This document shows, one piece after another, positions 19,941 through 31,181 of a stretch of 64,000 nt of DNA. The position numbers and the translations under genes are program-made. Each line of letters begins with the position of its first letter. Within the stretch, counting starts at the first letter, position 1. Under the pieces are notes generated by a model. That model had not been told where the DNA came from, searched no databases, and saw only the letters and a program-made list of their open reading frames with translations. The DNA comes from Symbiodinium natans. Its lineage: Eukaryota; Sar; Dinophyceae; Suessiales; Symbiodiniaceae. The stretch spans positions 1 through 64,000 of the forward strand of contig CAJNDS010002666.1 in assembly GCA_905221605.1 (NCBI GenBank), written 5' to 3'.

Positions 19941-20360
19941 ATGCAAGGAGACAAAGGGAGACAAGGGGAGACAAAGGGAGACAAGACGCCCAGGAACCCG
20001 GCAAACACCACAACATGACGGGAGACAAGGGGAGACAAAGGGAGACAAGGGGAGATGGAGACAGGGGCAGACAAAGGGAGACACGACCAGGGAACGCGGC
20101 ACAGGCCACCCTCATGAAGGGAGACAAGGGGAGACAAACGGAGACCAGACGCCCAGGAACTCGGCAAAGGCCACCCACAGGAAGGGAGACAAGGGGAGAC
20201 AAAGGGAGACAAGGTCTTTGCCGGGTTCCTGGGCATCTTCTCTCCGTTTGTCTCCCCTTGTCTCCCTTCATGTGGGTGGCCTTTGCCGTGTTCCTGAGCG
20301 TCTTGTCTCCCTTTGTCTCCCTTTGTTTGCTTTGCCTCCTTGCCCTTCATGCGGGTGGCT
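19941..20360. repeat. GTCTCCC family, inverted arrangement
   Basis: 19941-20213 carries GGGAGACAAGGGGAGACAAA-type units mixed with CCCAGGAACNCGGCAAAGGCCACC. 20217-20355 carries the reverse complement (TTTGCCGGGTTCCTGGG, GTCTCCCTTCATGTGGGTGG). Arms of about 80 bp could fold into a hairpin. The same family occurs at 23826-24000 and 53930-54440. Confidence 0.85.
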
Positions 20361-20439
20361 TTTTAAACATTCAAGCATGCCCAAAAGCCTTTTTCAAAGG
20401 TCCACACTCAAACCTGAAGCCTTGCGAAGCAGCTGCTGG

Positions 20440-21180
20440 CTTGGTGGCCTGGTTTTGGTGGCTTGCGATGGCTCCGTCAATTGCTGCGGGGCTCGGTGCG
20501 GCGGTGGCCCGCTCGCTGTGGTGGCTCGCTCAGAAGGGGTGGGTAGGTGGTGCTCGCGATCTGCGGTGGCTCCGTGACTCGCGGTGGCTCGGTGCTCGCA
20601 GGCATCACGGTGGTATCGGTGGCTTAGTGGCTCGGTGGCTTGTGGGGCGCTTGGTGGCTCACAAAGCGTTGCGGTGGCTCGCGTCGCGGTGGCTCGCGTC
20701 GCGCGGCTCGCGTCGCGTGGCTCGCGTCGCGGTGGCTCGCATTGCGGTGGCTCGCGTTGGCTCGCAGTGGCTCACGGTGGCGCGTCTCGCGTCTCGGTGG
20801 CTTGCGTCGCGGTGGCTCGGGTCGCGGTGGCTTGGTGGCTTTTAGGTCCTGGGTGGCTCACTGTCGTGGTGGCTCGGTGGCTCGCTGTGGCTCGCGTGGC
20901 TCGGTGGCTCGCTGTGGTGGCTCGGTGGTTTGCAGGCGCTAGGTGGCTGACTATAGTGGGGGTTTGCGGCGGCTGGGTAGCTCGCAAGGCGTGGTGGGTT
21001 GCGGCTGCGGGGACTGGTTTCTCGCGGTGGCTCACGGATGCTCGCGTTGGCTCGCGGTGGCTTGCGGTGGCTCGCGGTGGCTTGCGGTGGCTCGCGGTCG
21101 TGGCTCGCAGGGGCTGGGTGGCTTACTACAGTGGTGGCTCAATGGCTCGTGGTGGCTCACTGTAGTGGTGGCTCAGTTGT
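20440..21180 (+). repeat. GGTGGCTCGC minisatellite
   Basis: Dozens of imperfect 10-15-bp units built on GGTGGCTCGC and GGTGGCTTGC. Open frames on both strands here (Ala/Arg/Trp-rich) are products of the repeat and are not called as genes. Confidence 0.9.
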
Positions 21181-21324
21181 CGCAGTGCCTTGGTGGGTTG
21201 GGGGCTGGGTTGGCTACTGTTGGGTCTTGGCGGCCCTTTCTGACCCAATCTGGGCCGCAACAGATCGTATTGTTGGGTTTTGGGGTGGCTCTCGCTGAGG
21301 CTTTCGCCCGGTGGAAACATGCTT

Positions 21325-21425
21325 CAAGATCGACGACGACGACGACAACGACGACGGCTACTAATTACTACTGCAACTACTGCTAACAGACACAAGCACC
21401 ACTTTCTATTACTACTGCTGCTTAG
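21325..21425 (+). repeat. Short GAC / TAC trinucleotide tracts
   Basis: GACGACGACGACGAC followed by imperfect CTACTAATTACTACTGC tracts. Confidence 0.7.
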
Positions 21426-21765
21426 TAACTTTCACCACCGAAGGCTGGCTTACACTAGACTCCGCCCACCCCCTTACCCCCTTATCATCCCGTCGAGTTT
21501 CTTGTCCGACGTGGCCTCATGCCGGCGACCGCGCGGGGAGTATAATCACGTCCCCGAAATGCTGGTATTTGCAAGGAAAATAGCAAAACACATGCGGAGT
21601 TAAGGCGGAGTGGAAGCGGGATCGTGGTCTACTTCCGCCATTTTGCAAAGCAACAAGCTGTTTCGCCCGGAAATGCTGCTTTTTGGCATCCTTCAAGAGG
21701 ACGGCGGGGTAGTGGCGGAGCATTGTCCACTTCTCAGAGTCAACCCTTCTTGAATTCGGAATTAG
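21426..21765. other. No recognised gene
   Basis: Contains two related segments, CCGAAATGCTGGTATTTGCA (21552) and CCGGAAATGCTGCTTTTTGG (21667), each followed by GGCGGAG-type sequence. No gene seen. Confidence 0.4.
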
Positions 21766-21769
21766 GTTT

Positions 21770-22365
21770 CAGGGTCGAAGCCCTGTGAGCTTTCGCAAGC
21801 CCTGCAGTCTTTAGAGCCCAGGCATCAACTCAAGGCCCTGCAGTCTCCAGCCCCGCGGCCTCTGCGTTTGAAGAACATGGCCCGACAATCTCTTGCTTAG
21901 GGCTCCAGTCCTAACCCCCCACAAGCCCTTTATCGTTTTTCTTGTTTGTCTTTTAAGTACCCTGTAAGCTCTCTCAAGCCTCTGCAGTCTTTATAGAGCT
22001 TAGGCCTCAAGGCCCCTGCAGTCTCTAGTTTAGGGCTCCAGGGGGTTAGGGTTGGAGCCCTAAGCAAGAGACTGCCGGGCCTTGTCCCTTCGACGTAGGG
22101 TGCAGGGGCTGGAGCCTAAACTAGAGACTGCAGGGCCTTGAGGCCCAAACTCCAAAGACTGCAAAGCTTACAGGGTCCTATCTACAAGATTGAAGGCTTG
22201 TGGGGCATTAGGGCTGGAGCCCTAAGCAAGAGACTGCCGGGCCTTGTTCCTTCAACGTAGAGGCTGCAGGGGCCGGCGCCCTAAACGAGAGACTGCAGGG
22301 CCTTGAGGCCTTGACTAAAAAGACTGCAGGGATTGGGAGCGCATACAGGGTCCTATTCACAAGAA
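21770..22365. repeat. About 165-bp direct repeats with an inverted partner
   Basis: 22045-22198 and 22210-22360 are direct copies with the shared order GGAGCCCTAAGCAAGAGACT, GCCGGGCCTTGT, CGTAG, GGGGC, GAGACTGCAGGGCCTTGAGG, ACAGGGTCCTAT. The preceding 21780-22030 carries the same blocks in reverse complement (CAAGGCCCTGCAGTCT, CTCTTGCTTAGGGCTCC), so the whole can fold back. Confidence 0.8.
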
Positions 22366-23825
22366 GAACAGGAGAAACGAGCAGGGGGTTGAATCAATGG
22401 ACCGGAGGGGGAAGGGGGGGAAGGGGGTGTTGTTAATCGGAGGTGATCAAGAGTGCTTTAGAAGACTTTGAGAAGCAATTCTCTAAGACTCTAAGTATTG
22501 CGTTTGAACTAGCCCATGGGTTTCGAATGATATAAGGAGTGAGGGTTTGGAATCCAACTCAAGAACGCTTGCTATGTTTTGTAGATCTGCCTCCACGGTG
22601 AAAGTTATTGCCGTTGACAGTTGGACGTTCTACGATAAGTGCTCGTCCTTAAAACAACAACATAAGGTTTCGCTACTTGGAGTACGTGTGTGCTTGACAA
22701 ACAGAACAGGATTGCGAGCCAAGACTCCTGCTGATTGTTCAGCAAGAATGATTCGAGAACACATGAAGTTGGACCTCTGGGACCACGGCCACAGAAAATA
22801 CAAATCGCTTGCAAAACTTGAAGATTAGCATAGCTCTGCAAAAATCGCCAAAAACGGCAAACAAACATAGCACGTGGCCGCCGGAGACCAACCTGATCTG
22901 TCCGCCGAGGAGAATCGAGGAGAATCGTGGGTGGCGCGTGGTTGTAGTGAGGAAAGCAAGCCGCAGAATCGAGGAGAATCGTGGAAATTTGTGGGGCCGG
23001 GGCCGCGCAGTGCCGCGGCAGGGCTTTCAAGGCAAAAAGCGGCGCGCACGACGCGCCTGAAATTCCAGCACTGTTGCAAGGTTTTCGCGACGCGCAGGAA
23101 TTTTCCCGCAAGTTTGTGTTTGCCTGCGAGCCGAGAAGCAAGCAAGACCTTCACCATCTGTGCCAAACTAGGCGCGCAGCAGCGCAAAAACAGAGTTGGA
23201 AGCAAACGGGTATCGAGGTTGGCGTTTTTGTGGTCTACGCCAAGCCTACGCAAAAGAACAACCATGTCTAGAGGTGTGAAATTCGGTGTTCATGGTGTTA
23301 ACAGGTCTTACTTTCATATACTTCATATTGGCAGCCATTTTATTGTGGAATGCTGCTACTGCTACTGCTCTACTACTACGACGACGACGATTATTCATAG
23401 TAATTAAAGTCATAAGAATCAATGAAAGCAGCTGCAGCGATGACTTGCGCATCAAATCTTAAACGCTAGAAACTCGCAATGACAACCTGCAGAATAAGGA
23501 GTCGCCTTCTCTCTTTGCATACCAGTCCACTGTTGGGGGAACCAGCCTTCCTAAGACCGGGGGTGTCCGGTGGTCTCCGATTGTTTGTGCAGAGGAGGTA
23601 GGGTTCTCGCCGGTCTCGCCCTAGTGGCTGCGCTGGGGTTTCGCCGCAGAAGTAGGCTCTTGTCGTAGCGGGCAGCTGCAGACCAAAAAACACACCACCG
23701 AAGACCCCAAACAGTACGGTGCCAAATTGCGCAGGAACCAAGCATCTTCATTTTCTCAAACCCATGAATCGTGTATTGCGGTCCTCAATTTCTTCTGAGG
23801 ATTTCCGAATCGTCGAGATAGGCCT
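22366..23825. other. No recognised gene
   Basis: GAATCGAGGAGAATCGTGG occurs twice (22912, 22966). Short trinucleotide tracts lie at 23345-23395. Overlapping open frames on both strands are GC-rich shadows with no domain. Confidence 0.35.
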
Positions 23826-24047
23826 GCCGGGTTCTCCACTTGTCTCCCTTGTCTCCCTTCATTTTGTATGGGTCTGCCGGGTTTGCGCAGGCTTGTGACT
23901 CCGCTTGTTTCCCTTCATGTTGGATGGGTGTGCCGCGTCCCCGGTTTTTCGGTGGCCGGTGTCCTCACTTGTCTCCCTTGTCTTCCTCATGTTGGATGTC
24001 ACGTTGGAGGTGTGTGTTGGTGTGCAGGGGGGGGGGGGGGGGGGGGG
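23826..24047 (+). repeat. GTCTCCC family copy and G-run
   Basis: Units of TTGTCTCCCTTCAT.TTGGATGGGTNTGCCG belong to the dispersed family, followed by about 20 consecutive G at 24028-24047. Long G runs are prone to assembly error. Confidence 0.75.
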
Positions 24048-24049
24048 AT

Positions 24050-26240
24050 GATCTTGACATCCAAAGCGTTCGATGTCCTAAGTTTCGGTTTTAACCTTGA
24101 TGCTGCGCGGCATGGCAGCCTGCAGCCAAGGCACGATTCAGGTCAACTGGCGCCAAAGGCATCAGCTGTGCAACTGCATTCTTGAGTCTGCCCTGCCTGC
24201 AAACGAAGCATGCTTTGTGCCGGGTGCATGGGCAGAAACTTAATGCGACGGGAAGCATCCTCTGCACTACCCGGGGCTTGCGAGCAAACAGGAAACATTC
24301 GCAAACTTGCGTATGGACAGCTGCTTCGTTTTGCAAGGCGCGCACCGTTGCTGCTCACGCAGCTCCAGAAAAGACTGCAACTGCAGCATGGACCGTTGTT
24401 TCACCTGCAATGGAAGTTTCGAAGTCAAAGCAACGTGCGACACAACAAAGACTTGTCATGACAGTTTCAGCATGGTGCCTCTTTGAGCTCCGCTATGTCT
24501 TCACAAAGCTCCATGAACCTCTCAGTCTCATGCTTGTCATTCTCTCACGCTGCGCGAACGAGAAATGCGCCACGAGTCCTCTCCTAGACCAGGCTGGATA
24601 CCAGAAAATCACCCTTAGCTTCCAGCTCCGATGACCTTGCCTGGCTCACATGGGCCAATCGTTGCAAAAGTCGCCCAGGCATCGGGCCGCCGGTGTTTGG
24701 GGAGTGTAACTGCCGGCACCCCACCTCCAATCATCCGCTTCTACGGATGGGTTCGTTTTTGGAATGGGCACCGCCCCGCAAAACCCCCCCCCCTCCCCTT
24801 GCGGACGCATGTGCGGGAGCCCCCGCCTGCCCCCGGTCACTTTTGTTTGCCCCCATTCCCTACTGCGGAACTTTCTAGTGTCCATGCTTCGTCTGTCCTC
24901 ACCACTCCCGTCTTCCCCTTCTCTGGGACCTCCTGAACTCTTACCTTGGCCCACCCTGTCCCACTCCTTCGCCCTCGGCCCTTTGGTCTATGTTTTTGCG
25001 AGGACTTTCTTCCCTTCTCTGTCGAACTGACTCGAAACCAAAATAAATGCAGGAAGCCTTTTGAGCCGACCTTGCCTCCCCGCTGCGGTGGCGGCACGGG
25101 GCCCGGGTGGGTCGCGTAGCGTTAACAATATCGAGTTTCAAAACTCCAAAACACACCAACGTCGGAAAACTCTGTACATGTGCTCGAATCCGGCCTAAAA
25201 TTGAGCGCATTTGTACTCCTGGCCTGGCGCCGTCTCTCCTCCTCCAAGATCTCGATCTGCAGACGCTGAAGCCTCACTCAAGCCAAAGGCTCCGTAAGAG
25301 ACACGGCGTGCATCGATGCAAACCCACTCTCGGGACCGGTTTGGCAGGTTTCCCGTGGTTTCTATGCGTGATTCCTTCCGATCCTTGTCTGTGGTCTTTC
25401 AATTTCCAAGACTCCGTGGACTCGAGGCCAAGGCTTTTCGCGGCAGTCGGCTAGCAGCTCCTTGAAGCATCTGTTGCAGTTCTTCTGATTCATTGGCCAG
25501 TTCTCAGGGCCAACAGTCAACAGAAGCCCTCCTGGCGCGGTGGGTTCGTAAAGAAAAGCAAAGGCAACCAAGAAACACAACCGTGCAGACTAATCTGAGC
25601 TTTGAGGGGCTGAGCGACAATCATTCCGCCAGGCGTGCTCTTGGCACAGGGGACAACGACATGATTTGCCAGATCTGGCTCCATCATCGCTGTCTATGCG
25701 CGTTTGGTAGATGACTCAGTGGACGGGCCGGACATGGCGAACCTCTTTGATGTGTGCAGTTGACCAGCGACGGCGGCCATATGAAGTGGCAAATCCATTG
25801 GAACAGTTCGAAAAAGCGCTCAACAGTTTCCTGTACATTTCCGGGACGAGTTGTCATCCATCTTCAGTCTTGGACAGCATCATGCGCACAAGTCGAAATA
25901 GAATATAAAGTCAGCAAAGCCAATAGTTCCCAGTAAAGTCACTAAGGGGGTGTCTTGAAAAGGCGCTCATTTGACTTGTGATCCGCGGCTGTCGTGTGTC
26001 GGTCCTGTGGGTTGGGGCTTTTTTTGGTGTGCAGAGAGAAACGTTTTTAGACATTATGTTGTGCAGACCTGGCGCAAGCCTGCCGCCGGGCCCCTAAACT
26101 CAGTTCGTACATCTTCACGCAAACAGGTGGGTCTCTGCCTTCAATTTCAAACTAGAGCCGCAGATTCGAATGCAAGCTTCGTGACACGTGCTCTGCCAAC
26201 AGCTCAGACTCGAGTGAACAAGCCTGGTGCATAGGTTTAA
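24050..26240. other. No recognised gene
   Basis: Only short overlapping frames on both strands were seen, none with a recognisable domain. Exons of genes continuing from the right cannot be excluded. Confidence 0.35.
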
Positions 26241-26247
26241 CTTTTGT

Positions 26248-26889
26248 CTACCCCAAAAGCTGATCAAGCTGCAAGTCCTGTGGGGCTGCTTCCATTGGCT
26301 CAGAAGGCCTTGCAGAGTCCACGGCCTCGTGCGCAACCATGCCGAAGCGCTCAGATCAGTTGGCTGCATGAAGACTTGACGAACGAATAGTGTGTGTGTG
26401 TGTGATTGCACATGTCCACCACTATGCCATCGCTTAAGAAGGCCGCCACTTGCACGGCATCCATCAAGACCTGCATGAGGACCAGTCTTGCAGCGAGATC
26501 TATTGCCACTCCCCCTCCCCCCCCCCCCCCCCCACCTTCTTGTATTCCAACTTGTTTTGCCATTTCGATTCTGCATCTTCAACCTGCAGGTGCAGATGAC
26601 ACGGCAAAAGTAGCTAAAGCAAATTGATGATGTCGGAGTCCCACGGGCCTCCATGCGGAAGTCTGAGCTGCTCCGAAGAAGGCCACGGAGCTCTTTCTCA
26701 GCCTGGAGAGATTGGAGATGAAAACAAGAACGGGCTCGGCTGGGCCGAGCTACTAGCGAAACTTGCCTCAGCAATGCGGTGGCGAAACTCTTTGACGTCA
26801 AACTGGGTCTGCTCATCGAAGTGCAGCAGCTCAGCCTCACATCGATTAGTCGAGGGCTCCACTGAGGTCCAGTCGTTGGCAAGGGTCAT
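26248..26889 (-). CDS. Small coiled-coil protein gene, multi-exon
   Basis: ATG at 26889. Exon 1 26767-26889 (41 codons, ending FRHRIAE), exon 2 26649-26702 (18 codons, AEKELRGLLRSSSDFRME), exon 3 26536-26583 (16 codons, VEDAESKWQNKLEYKK). All three are phase 0; the first two introns have GC-AG ends and the third starts GT. Joined, they give a continuous charged helix, so a coiled coil is likely. A terminal exon (MVAHEAVDSARPSEPMEAAP, then QDLQLDQLLG) ends at TAG 26248-26250. The exon or exons between 26.35 and 26.52 kb are not resolved. No family is recognised. The stop of the upstream gene is only about 20 bp away on the same strand. Confidence 0.6.
26512..26533. repeat. C homopolymer in intron
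   Basis: About 22 bp of nearly pure C follow the GT donor of coiled-coil gene exon 3 (G-rich on the coding strand). A short GT tract lies at 26391-26403. Confidence 0.8.
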
Positions 26890-26909
26890 CCAGAGCCCGG
26901 ATTAGCCAC

Positions 26910-27143
26910 TTAGTCAGCAACCTTGAGCTTTTTGAGCTCCGCCATATCCACAGGAAACGCCTCTCCAGTTTCATAGCGGTCAACGAAGGCTGTGTGCCCT
27001 ACTTTGCCTTTCCTGTTTGACATTTCCTGGGCGAAGGTCTGGGCTCATGTTCAGGGCCACCTGATGACTTTGAAATGCTCTGAGAGGTTCTCAGTTCGCT
27101 CTGCTGCCTCTGCTGCGTCGACATCTCTTGCTTGTGCTGCATG
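26910..27143 (-). CDS. Terminal exons of an unrecognised gene
   Basis: The last exon 26910-27026 encodes EMSNRKGKVGHTAFVDRY, then ETGEAFPVDMAELKKLKVAD, and stops at TAA 26910-26912. The preceding exon ends at 27069 (DVDAAEAAERTENLSEHFK). Joining them needs a 42-bp GT-AG intron (27027-27068), which gives a clean EHFK|EMSN junction; without it a stop interrupts the frame. The upstream part probably lies beyond the polypyrimidine block at 27.3-27.7 kb. The start given is the exon's left acceptor, not a start codon. Function unknown. Confidence 0.5.
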
Positions 27144-27284
27144 GTGAAGCTATTGAAGTTTCAAGCCTCCTTCGTAGAGCTTTGATTGACCGGAGGGCGC
27201 AGGCGCCCGACGACAGTGCCACCTGGCCGGGAGGAGCCAGTTTTGTAGAGCTCTCAAAGAGTAGTACCTTAAAGAGTACTGAGC

Positions 27285-27514
27285 AGTGCTCTCTTTCTTT
27301 CTTTCTTATCTTTTCTTTCCTTTTCTTTGTTCCTTTCCTTTCCTTTTCTCTTCTTTTCTCTTCTTGTCTCTTCTTGTCTCTTCTTGTCTCTTCTTGTCTC
27401 TTCTTTTCTCTTCTTTTCTCTCTTTCTCTCTTTCTCTCTTTCTCTCTTTCTCTCTTTATCTCTTTCTCTCTGTCTCTCTTTCTCTCTTTTTCTCTCTCTC
27501 TCTCTCTCTTTTTT

Positions 27515-27545
<31 letters not shown>

Positions 27546-27690
27546 CTTTCATGGGGCCTGAGGCGGTTCACGCGCCCCAACTTGTTGCGGGCTCTGCCTC
27601 TCTCTCCCTCTCTCTCCCTCTCTCTCCCTCTCTCTCCCTCTCTCTCCCTCTCTCTCCCTCTCTCTCCCTCTCTCTCTCTCTCTCTCTCGC
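27285..27690 (+). repeat. Polypyrimidine microsatellites
   Basis: (TTTCTTTC)n, (TCTTCTTGTC)n and (TCTCTTTC)n run from 27285 to 27550, then (CTCTCTCC)n at 27598-27690. Purine/pyrimidine asymmetry is nearly complete over about 270 bp, which could form triplex DNA. The Ser/Phe/Leu and Arg/Glu/Lys open frames here are repeat artefacts. Confidence 0.92.
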
Positions 27691-27699
27691 CTGTCTCTG

Positions 27700-30680
27700 T
27701 GAGCAACGACATCATGGGGCAGATGCCGTGCATGGATGGTCGGTCCCGGGCCTCTGGGAGGTAAGTTTTCGCTCCTGGCCGGCGTCGCATACTATATATA
27801 ACCTTCACATTATGCACTGTATATGAGAGCTTGTGACTGTATGAATGAGTGTATCTTTGCTGAGTACTCATTTCATCTCCTCAAGCTGTTAGCATCCACC
27901 AAAAAGCCTGGCGGCAAGATGATAAAGCAAACGGCTCAAAAGCTTGAGCAAAGCAGCCATGATCTATCATGTTCTTAGATTGGACACACTCTTCCCTCCT
28001 CTCCTCTAATAGGCCGATATGTTCAGAGAACTTCTGAGTTCTGCCAAGGGGCCGTTGAGCGAGGAGCTGCGCTCAAGACCTGCAGGCCTGCTATGGCCAA
28101 GCACAGTGCCAAGCACAAAGGGGGCCCTCTGTACGACATCCTGAACTCAAGTCCGTGCAATTCGCAAAGCCGCCAAACCCCGGAGTTCAGCTCTGCCCAA
28201 GCTCTCAAGTGCTAAGTTGCTAGCAGGGGCTCGTCATTGAGGGAGTGAGGAGATGCCTGCCCAACATCGCCCAACTCTCAGGCTTGGGGCTCTCTTACAG
28301 CGTCTCTGCACGCGGTTGCTGCGAGGGTATGTGAGAGTTGCTTTGGCGGGGGGCCATTCAGATTGAAGTCCACATGCAGAATACTTGCATGTCATTTGCC
28401 TGAGGGACACAAAAAGGCACACAAACCCAGCATCGATGCTCATCATGTCCATAGCCTGTGCACGCCTTTGGCATGTACTGGCATACAGTTTGAACGCTTT
28501 TAGCACATGTGCGCATGTGAAGCGAATGTCAACTCACTCATATCTACATCTCAGCCGGCAGTCGCCAGATGGCGCCAGAGAGCGCGCATGAGGACCTCGG
28601 TTCTACGTAGATGGCTAGCGCGACCTTCTCACGCAGAAGGCTTTTTTAATCAGGTTGTTGAGCAATTTTGTGCTAGAAGCTGCAGTTCGTGCAGAAGCTC
28701 GCTCTTTGTCGCCTGCCGCGAACTGTGGTCACAGCAGTCGTCCAACTGTTTTTTTCGGAAGGCTGTCAAACTCCTGTTCTACTCTACTGTGCCTGACATT
28801 TGTTCCTTCTACCAACACCAAAGCCTTGGCCTGCATTGGCCGTCCCGTCTCCTCTCTGTGCTCTTATTCACCTCAGTACTGACTGTACTGTTAGTCGTGA
28901 TGCTGGCAGGCACCTATCTAGCCAACAGTGTCAAGTCTAGAAAATGTTTGCCTCCAGGCAAAAAGCGCATGGTGCAAGCGACAGACGCGATGCAAAGTAC
29001 AACCATTTCCTTACCCACTGACACGCTTAAAGTATCCGGCTGGCACTGGCGTGAACTCTCATGAGCTCTCTGCTGCGAGTTTGAAAGCCTTCCCGCTTTC
29101 CTTCCGCAAAGCTGCGCATCAACTTTCTGCTTTAGCAGGTGCATCCGGATCATCCGGACTGAGTAGCGGCATCTACGTTGTCTTTGACCGCAAGCCGTCT
29201 TCGACATAGCCATCGGCCAACCGCACTTCGGATGGACCATGGAACAAGGAAACATGGCTCGGTCACAATGTCCGGTTCAGGTCTTGGCTTCAATGGCTTG
29301 GCCATACACGCCCCGATACCCCCCATCCCTCTGCATGCCAACTTCGTGCTAGATTGGTCCATTGTCAGGTGAGCCATCCGACCGTGGAAGCTGTCGTTCG
29401 AATCCTTCAGCTGCTCGCCATTTTACTCAATAATTCATCTGCTGTGTGGATGTGGCTGTATAGGCAGGTTCAAGTACGGCCAGGGTGGGCGCTCACATGA
29501 TCGAGGGTTCAGGGATGGTGCCGCCACAGCAGGGTGCTTCCCTTCGAAAAGGTTGTTCGTATTGACAGCATTGGACCTTGACACCCGCTGGACAGAACCC
29601 TCCGGCAGAGGGACCGTTGGGGCTTATGGACCATGGACCCCTACTTTGACTGTGGACCAACACATGCAGTAAGGCCAGGTCTTGACACGCACCCGCAGGG
29701 CCCCACAGGTAGGCACATGAAATGCAGAACGTGCAAAAACACCAGCACTAAGCAAAAATACCACGGAACCCCTGAAAGCAAAGAAGCAGGACTGCAACAG
29801 AACAAAAGCGTCCGACAGTCACACTCGCAGTCATGTGTTCTATTCCGGCAATTGCCCAAAGTTGCTACCTCTCCAATTCGTGGAGCCTTTGAATTCGGTT
29901 TTCTGGTACTGGTAACATGCTGAGGGTGCTGTTTGGGAGGAACATCGGGGAGCTGAAGGACCCAATTGCTGGAGGTATGAACACAAGCCAAGTGGCATCG
30001 CACAGCCTCTATGGCAGGGACCGGAAACTCATGTCCAGTGTCAAACAAACATGAGATCTGAGTAAAGCTCGTTGTGGGTTGGCGATGCCGCAACAAGAGA
30101 AACGCTTTGAAAGCACTTTAGAGGCCCGAGGCTCTGTGAAATCCTTGAACTGAGAAGTTTTCCCACAGCTTCGGGGAGGAGTCGAAAAGGCTCGGCTCTA
30201 CAGCTGGGCCTAGCCCCTCTAGAGTCTAGAACTCGCTCTTGAGGTGTGGAATGAGACCTGCCCTCTGCACGGCCAACTTGGCCCCGGCTACAATTATTCG
30301 TAACGCTTTGTAGCTGCCTTCGGCCCAAGAATTCCACACCCAAAGTGCCATACTTGCAGCGGGTAGAACCGTGCGTCACTGGAGCTCTGTGAGCCATTGC
30401 CGCATGATTGCCGCATCATCTTCCTTTGCAGACAAGACATGCGCGCCTGCCGTACGGAACTATCTGCAACCAAAAAATAGGGTTATGACACGACCAGCAT
30501 CAGGAAGCGTCTTCATCGGTGCAATGTCTGTTGCGTTCTTGAAGCCCTGTGGTGTTGGCTTCCCTCTTGGGTAGAAGCCAATATGCCAGTGGAAGTGGCG
30601 GCAATCTCGGCAGCGGCATGGGGTGTGAACCGAAACGCATGATACACATCTTCGAATCAAGCGGCACAGTAAACATTTTG
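27700..30680. other. No confirmed gene
   Basis: An open frame at 28507-29064 (+) contains a hydrophobic stretch, RLLSVLLFTSVLTVLLVVML, that could be a membrane segment. Exon boundaries are not evident and no family is recognised. Confidence 0.3.
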
Positions 30681-30685
30681 CATTC

Positions 30686-31181
30686 TTACTCGGTGATCTC
30701 TCGCCACTTGAAGCGAGCCTTTCTCGCGCCAGCTGTCTTGCAGACAAGTAGCCGTCCGGCCCGGAATTCCACCTCAGGGAAGCCACCAGGCTAGCATCCA
30801 AAAACCAGTGGGCGGACTGGCTTTGTGTGGCTTGGTGCTGCTCGGCGCGCCTGAAGGCGCGCAGCCAAGAATCATCCTTCACAACGGTCGGCCGAGTCCA
30901 GACAGCAATGTTGAAAGGACAATCATCCAGCTTGTGGTAATACCTAAGGCTGCACGGAGATTCGAGTCTCACGCTTCTCTGCATGCTGCGGTGCTGCCTA
31001 CATGTCGCATGGCTTCAGCTAACTCGAGTGTTGTTTCAACTATTTTGAATGCCATTGAAGCGAGCGGCATCTGAAGCACTCTCTTCAGCACATGCGCAAG
31101 ATCAACCAACTCGTCTTCCGTCGTGGCAAAGAAATCCTCTCTTGAAGCTTTCGCACGCTGTGGAACCACTGGGCGTGCCAT
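30686..31181 (-). CDS. Small gene of unknown function, split
   Basis: ATG at 31181 lies directly after TTGTACAG, a good splice or trans-splice acceptor. The first exon encodes MARPVVPQRAKASREDFFAT, then TEDELVDLAHVLKRVLQMPL and KIVETTLELAEAMRH, and probably ends at a GT near 31007. The last exon is 30686-30772 (VEFRAGRLLVCKTAGARKAR, then FKWREITE, stop TAA) with an AG acceptor. A middle segment at 30840-30950 (YYHKLDDCPFNIAVWTRP) may be another exon, but its phase does not fit simply. Helical, charged, unrecognised. Confidence 0.5.

Noticed and set aside
19805-21386. Open frames of 346, 193 and 147 codons
   Set aside because: They follow the GTCTCCC and GGTGGCTCGC repeats in several frames at once, as repeats do, not genes.
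27091-27871. Long Ser/Phe/Leu and Arg/Glu/Lys open frames on both strands
   Set aside because: Products of the polypyrimidine microsatellite; no start or domain outside it.
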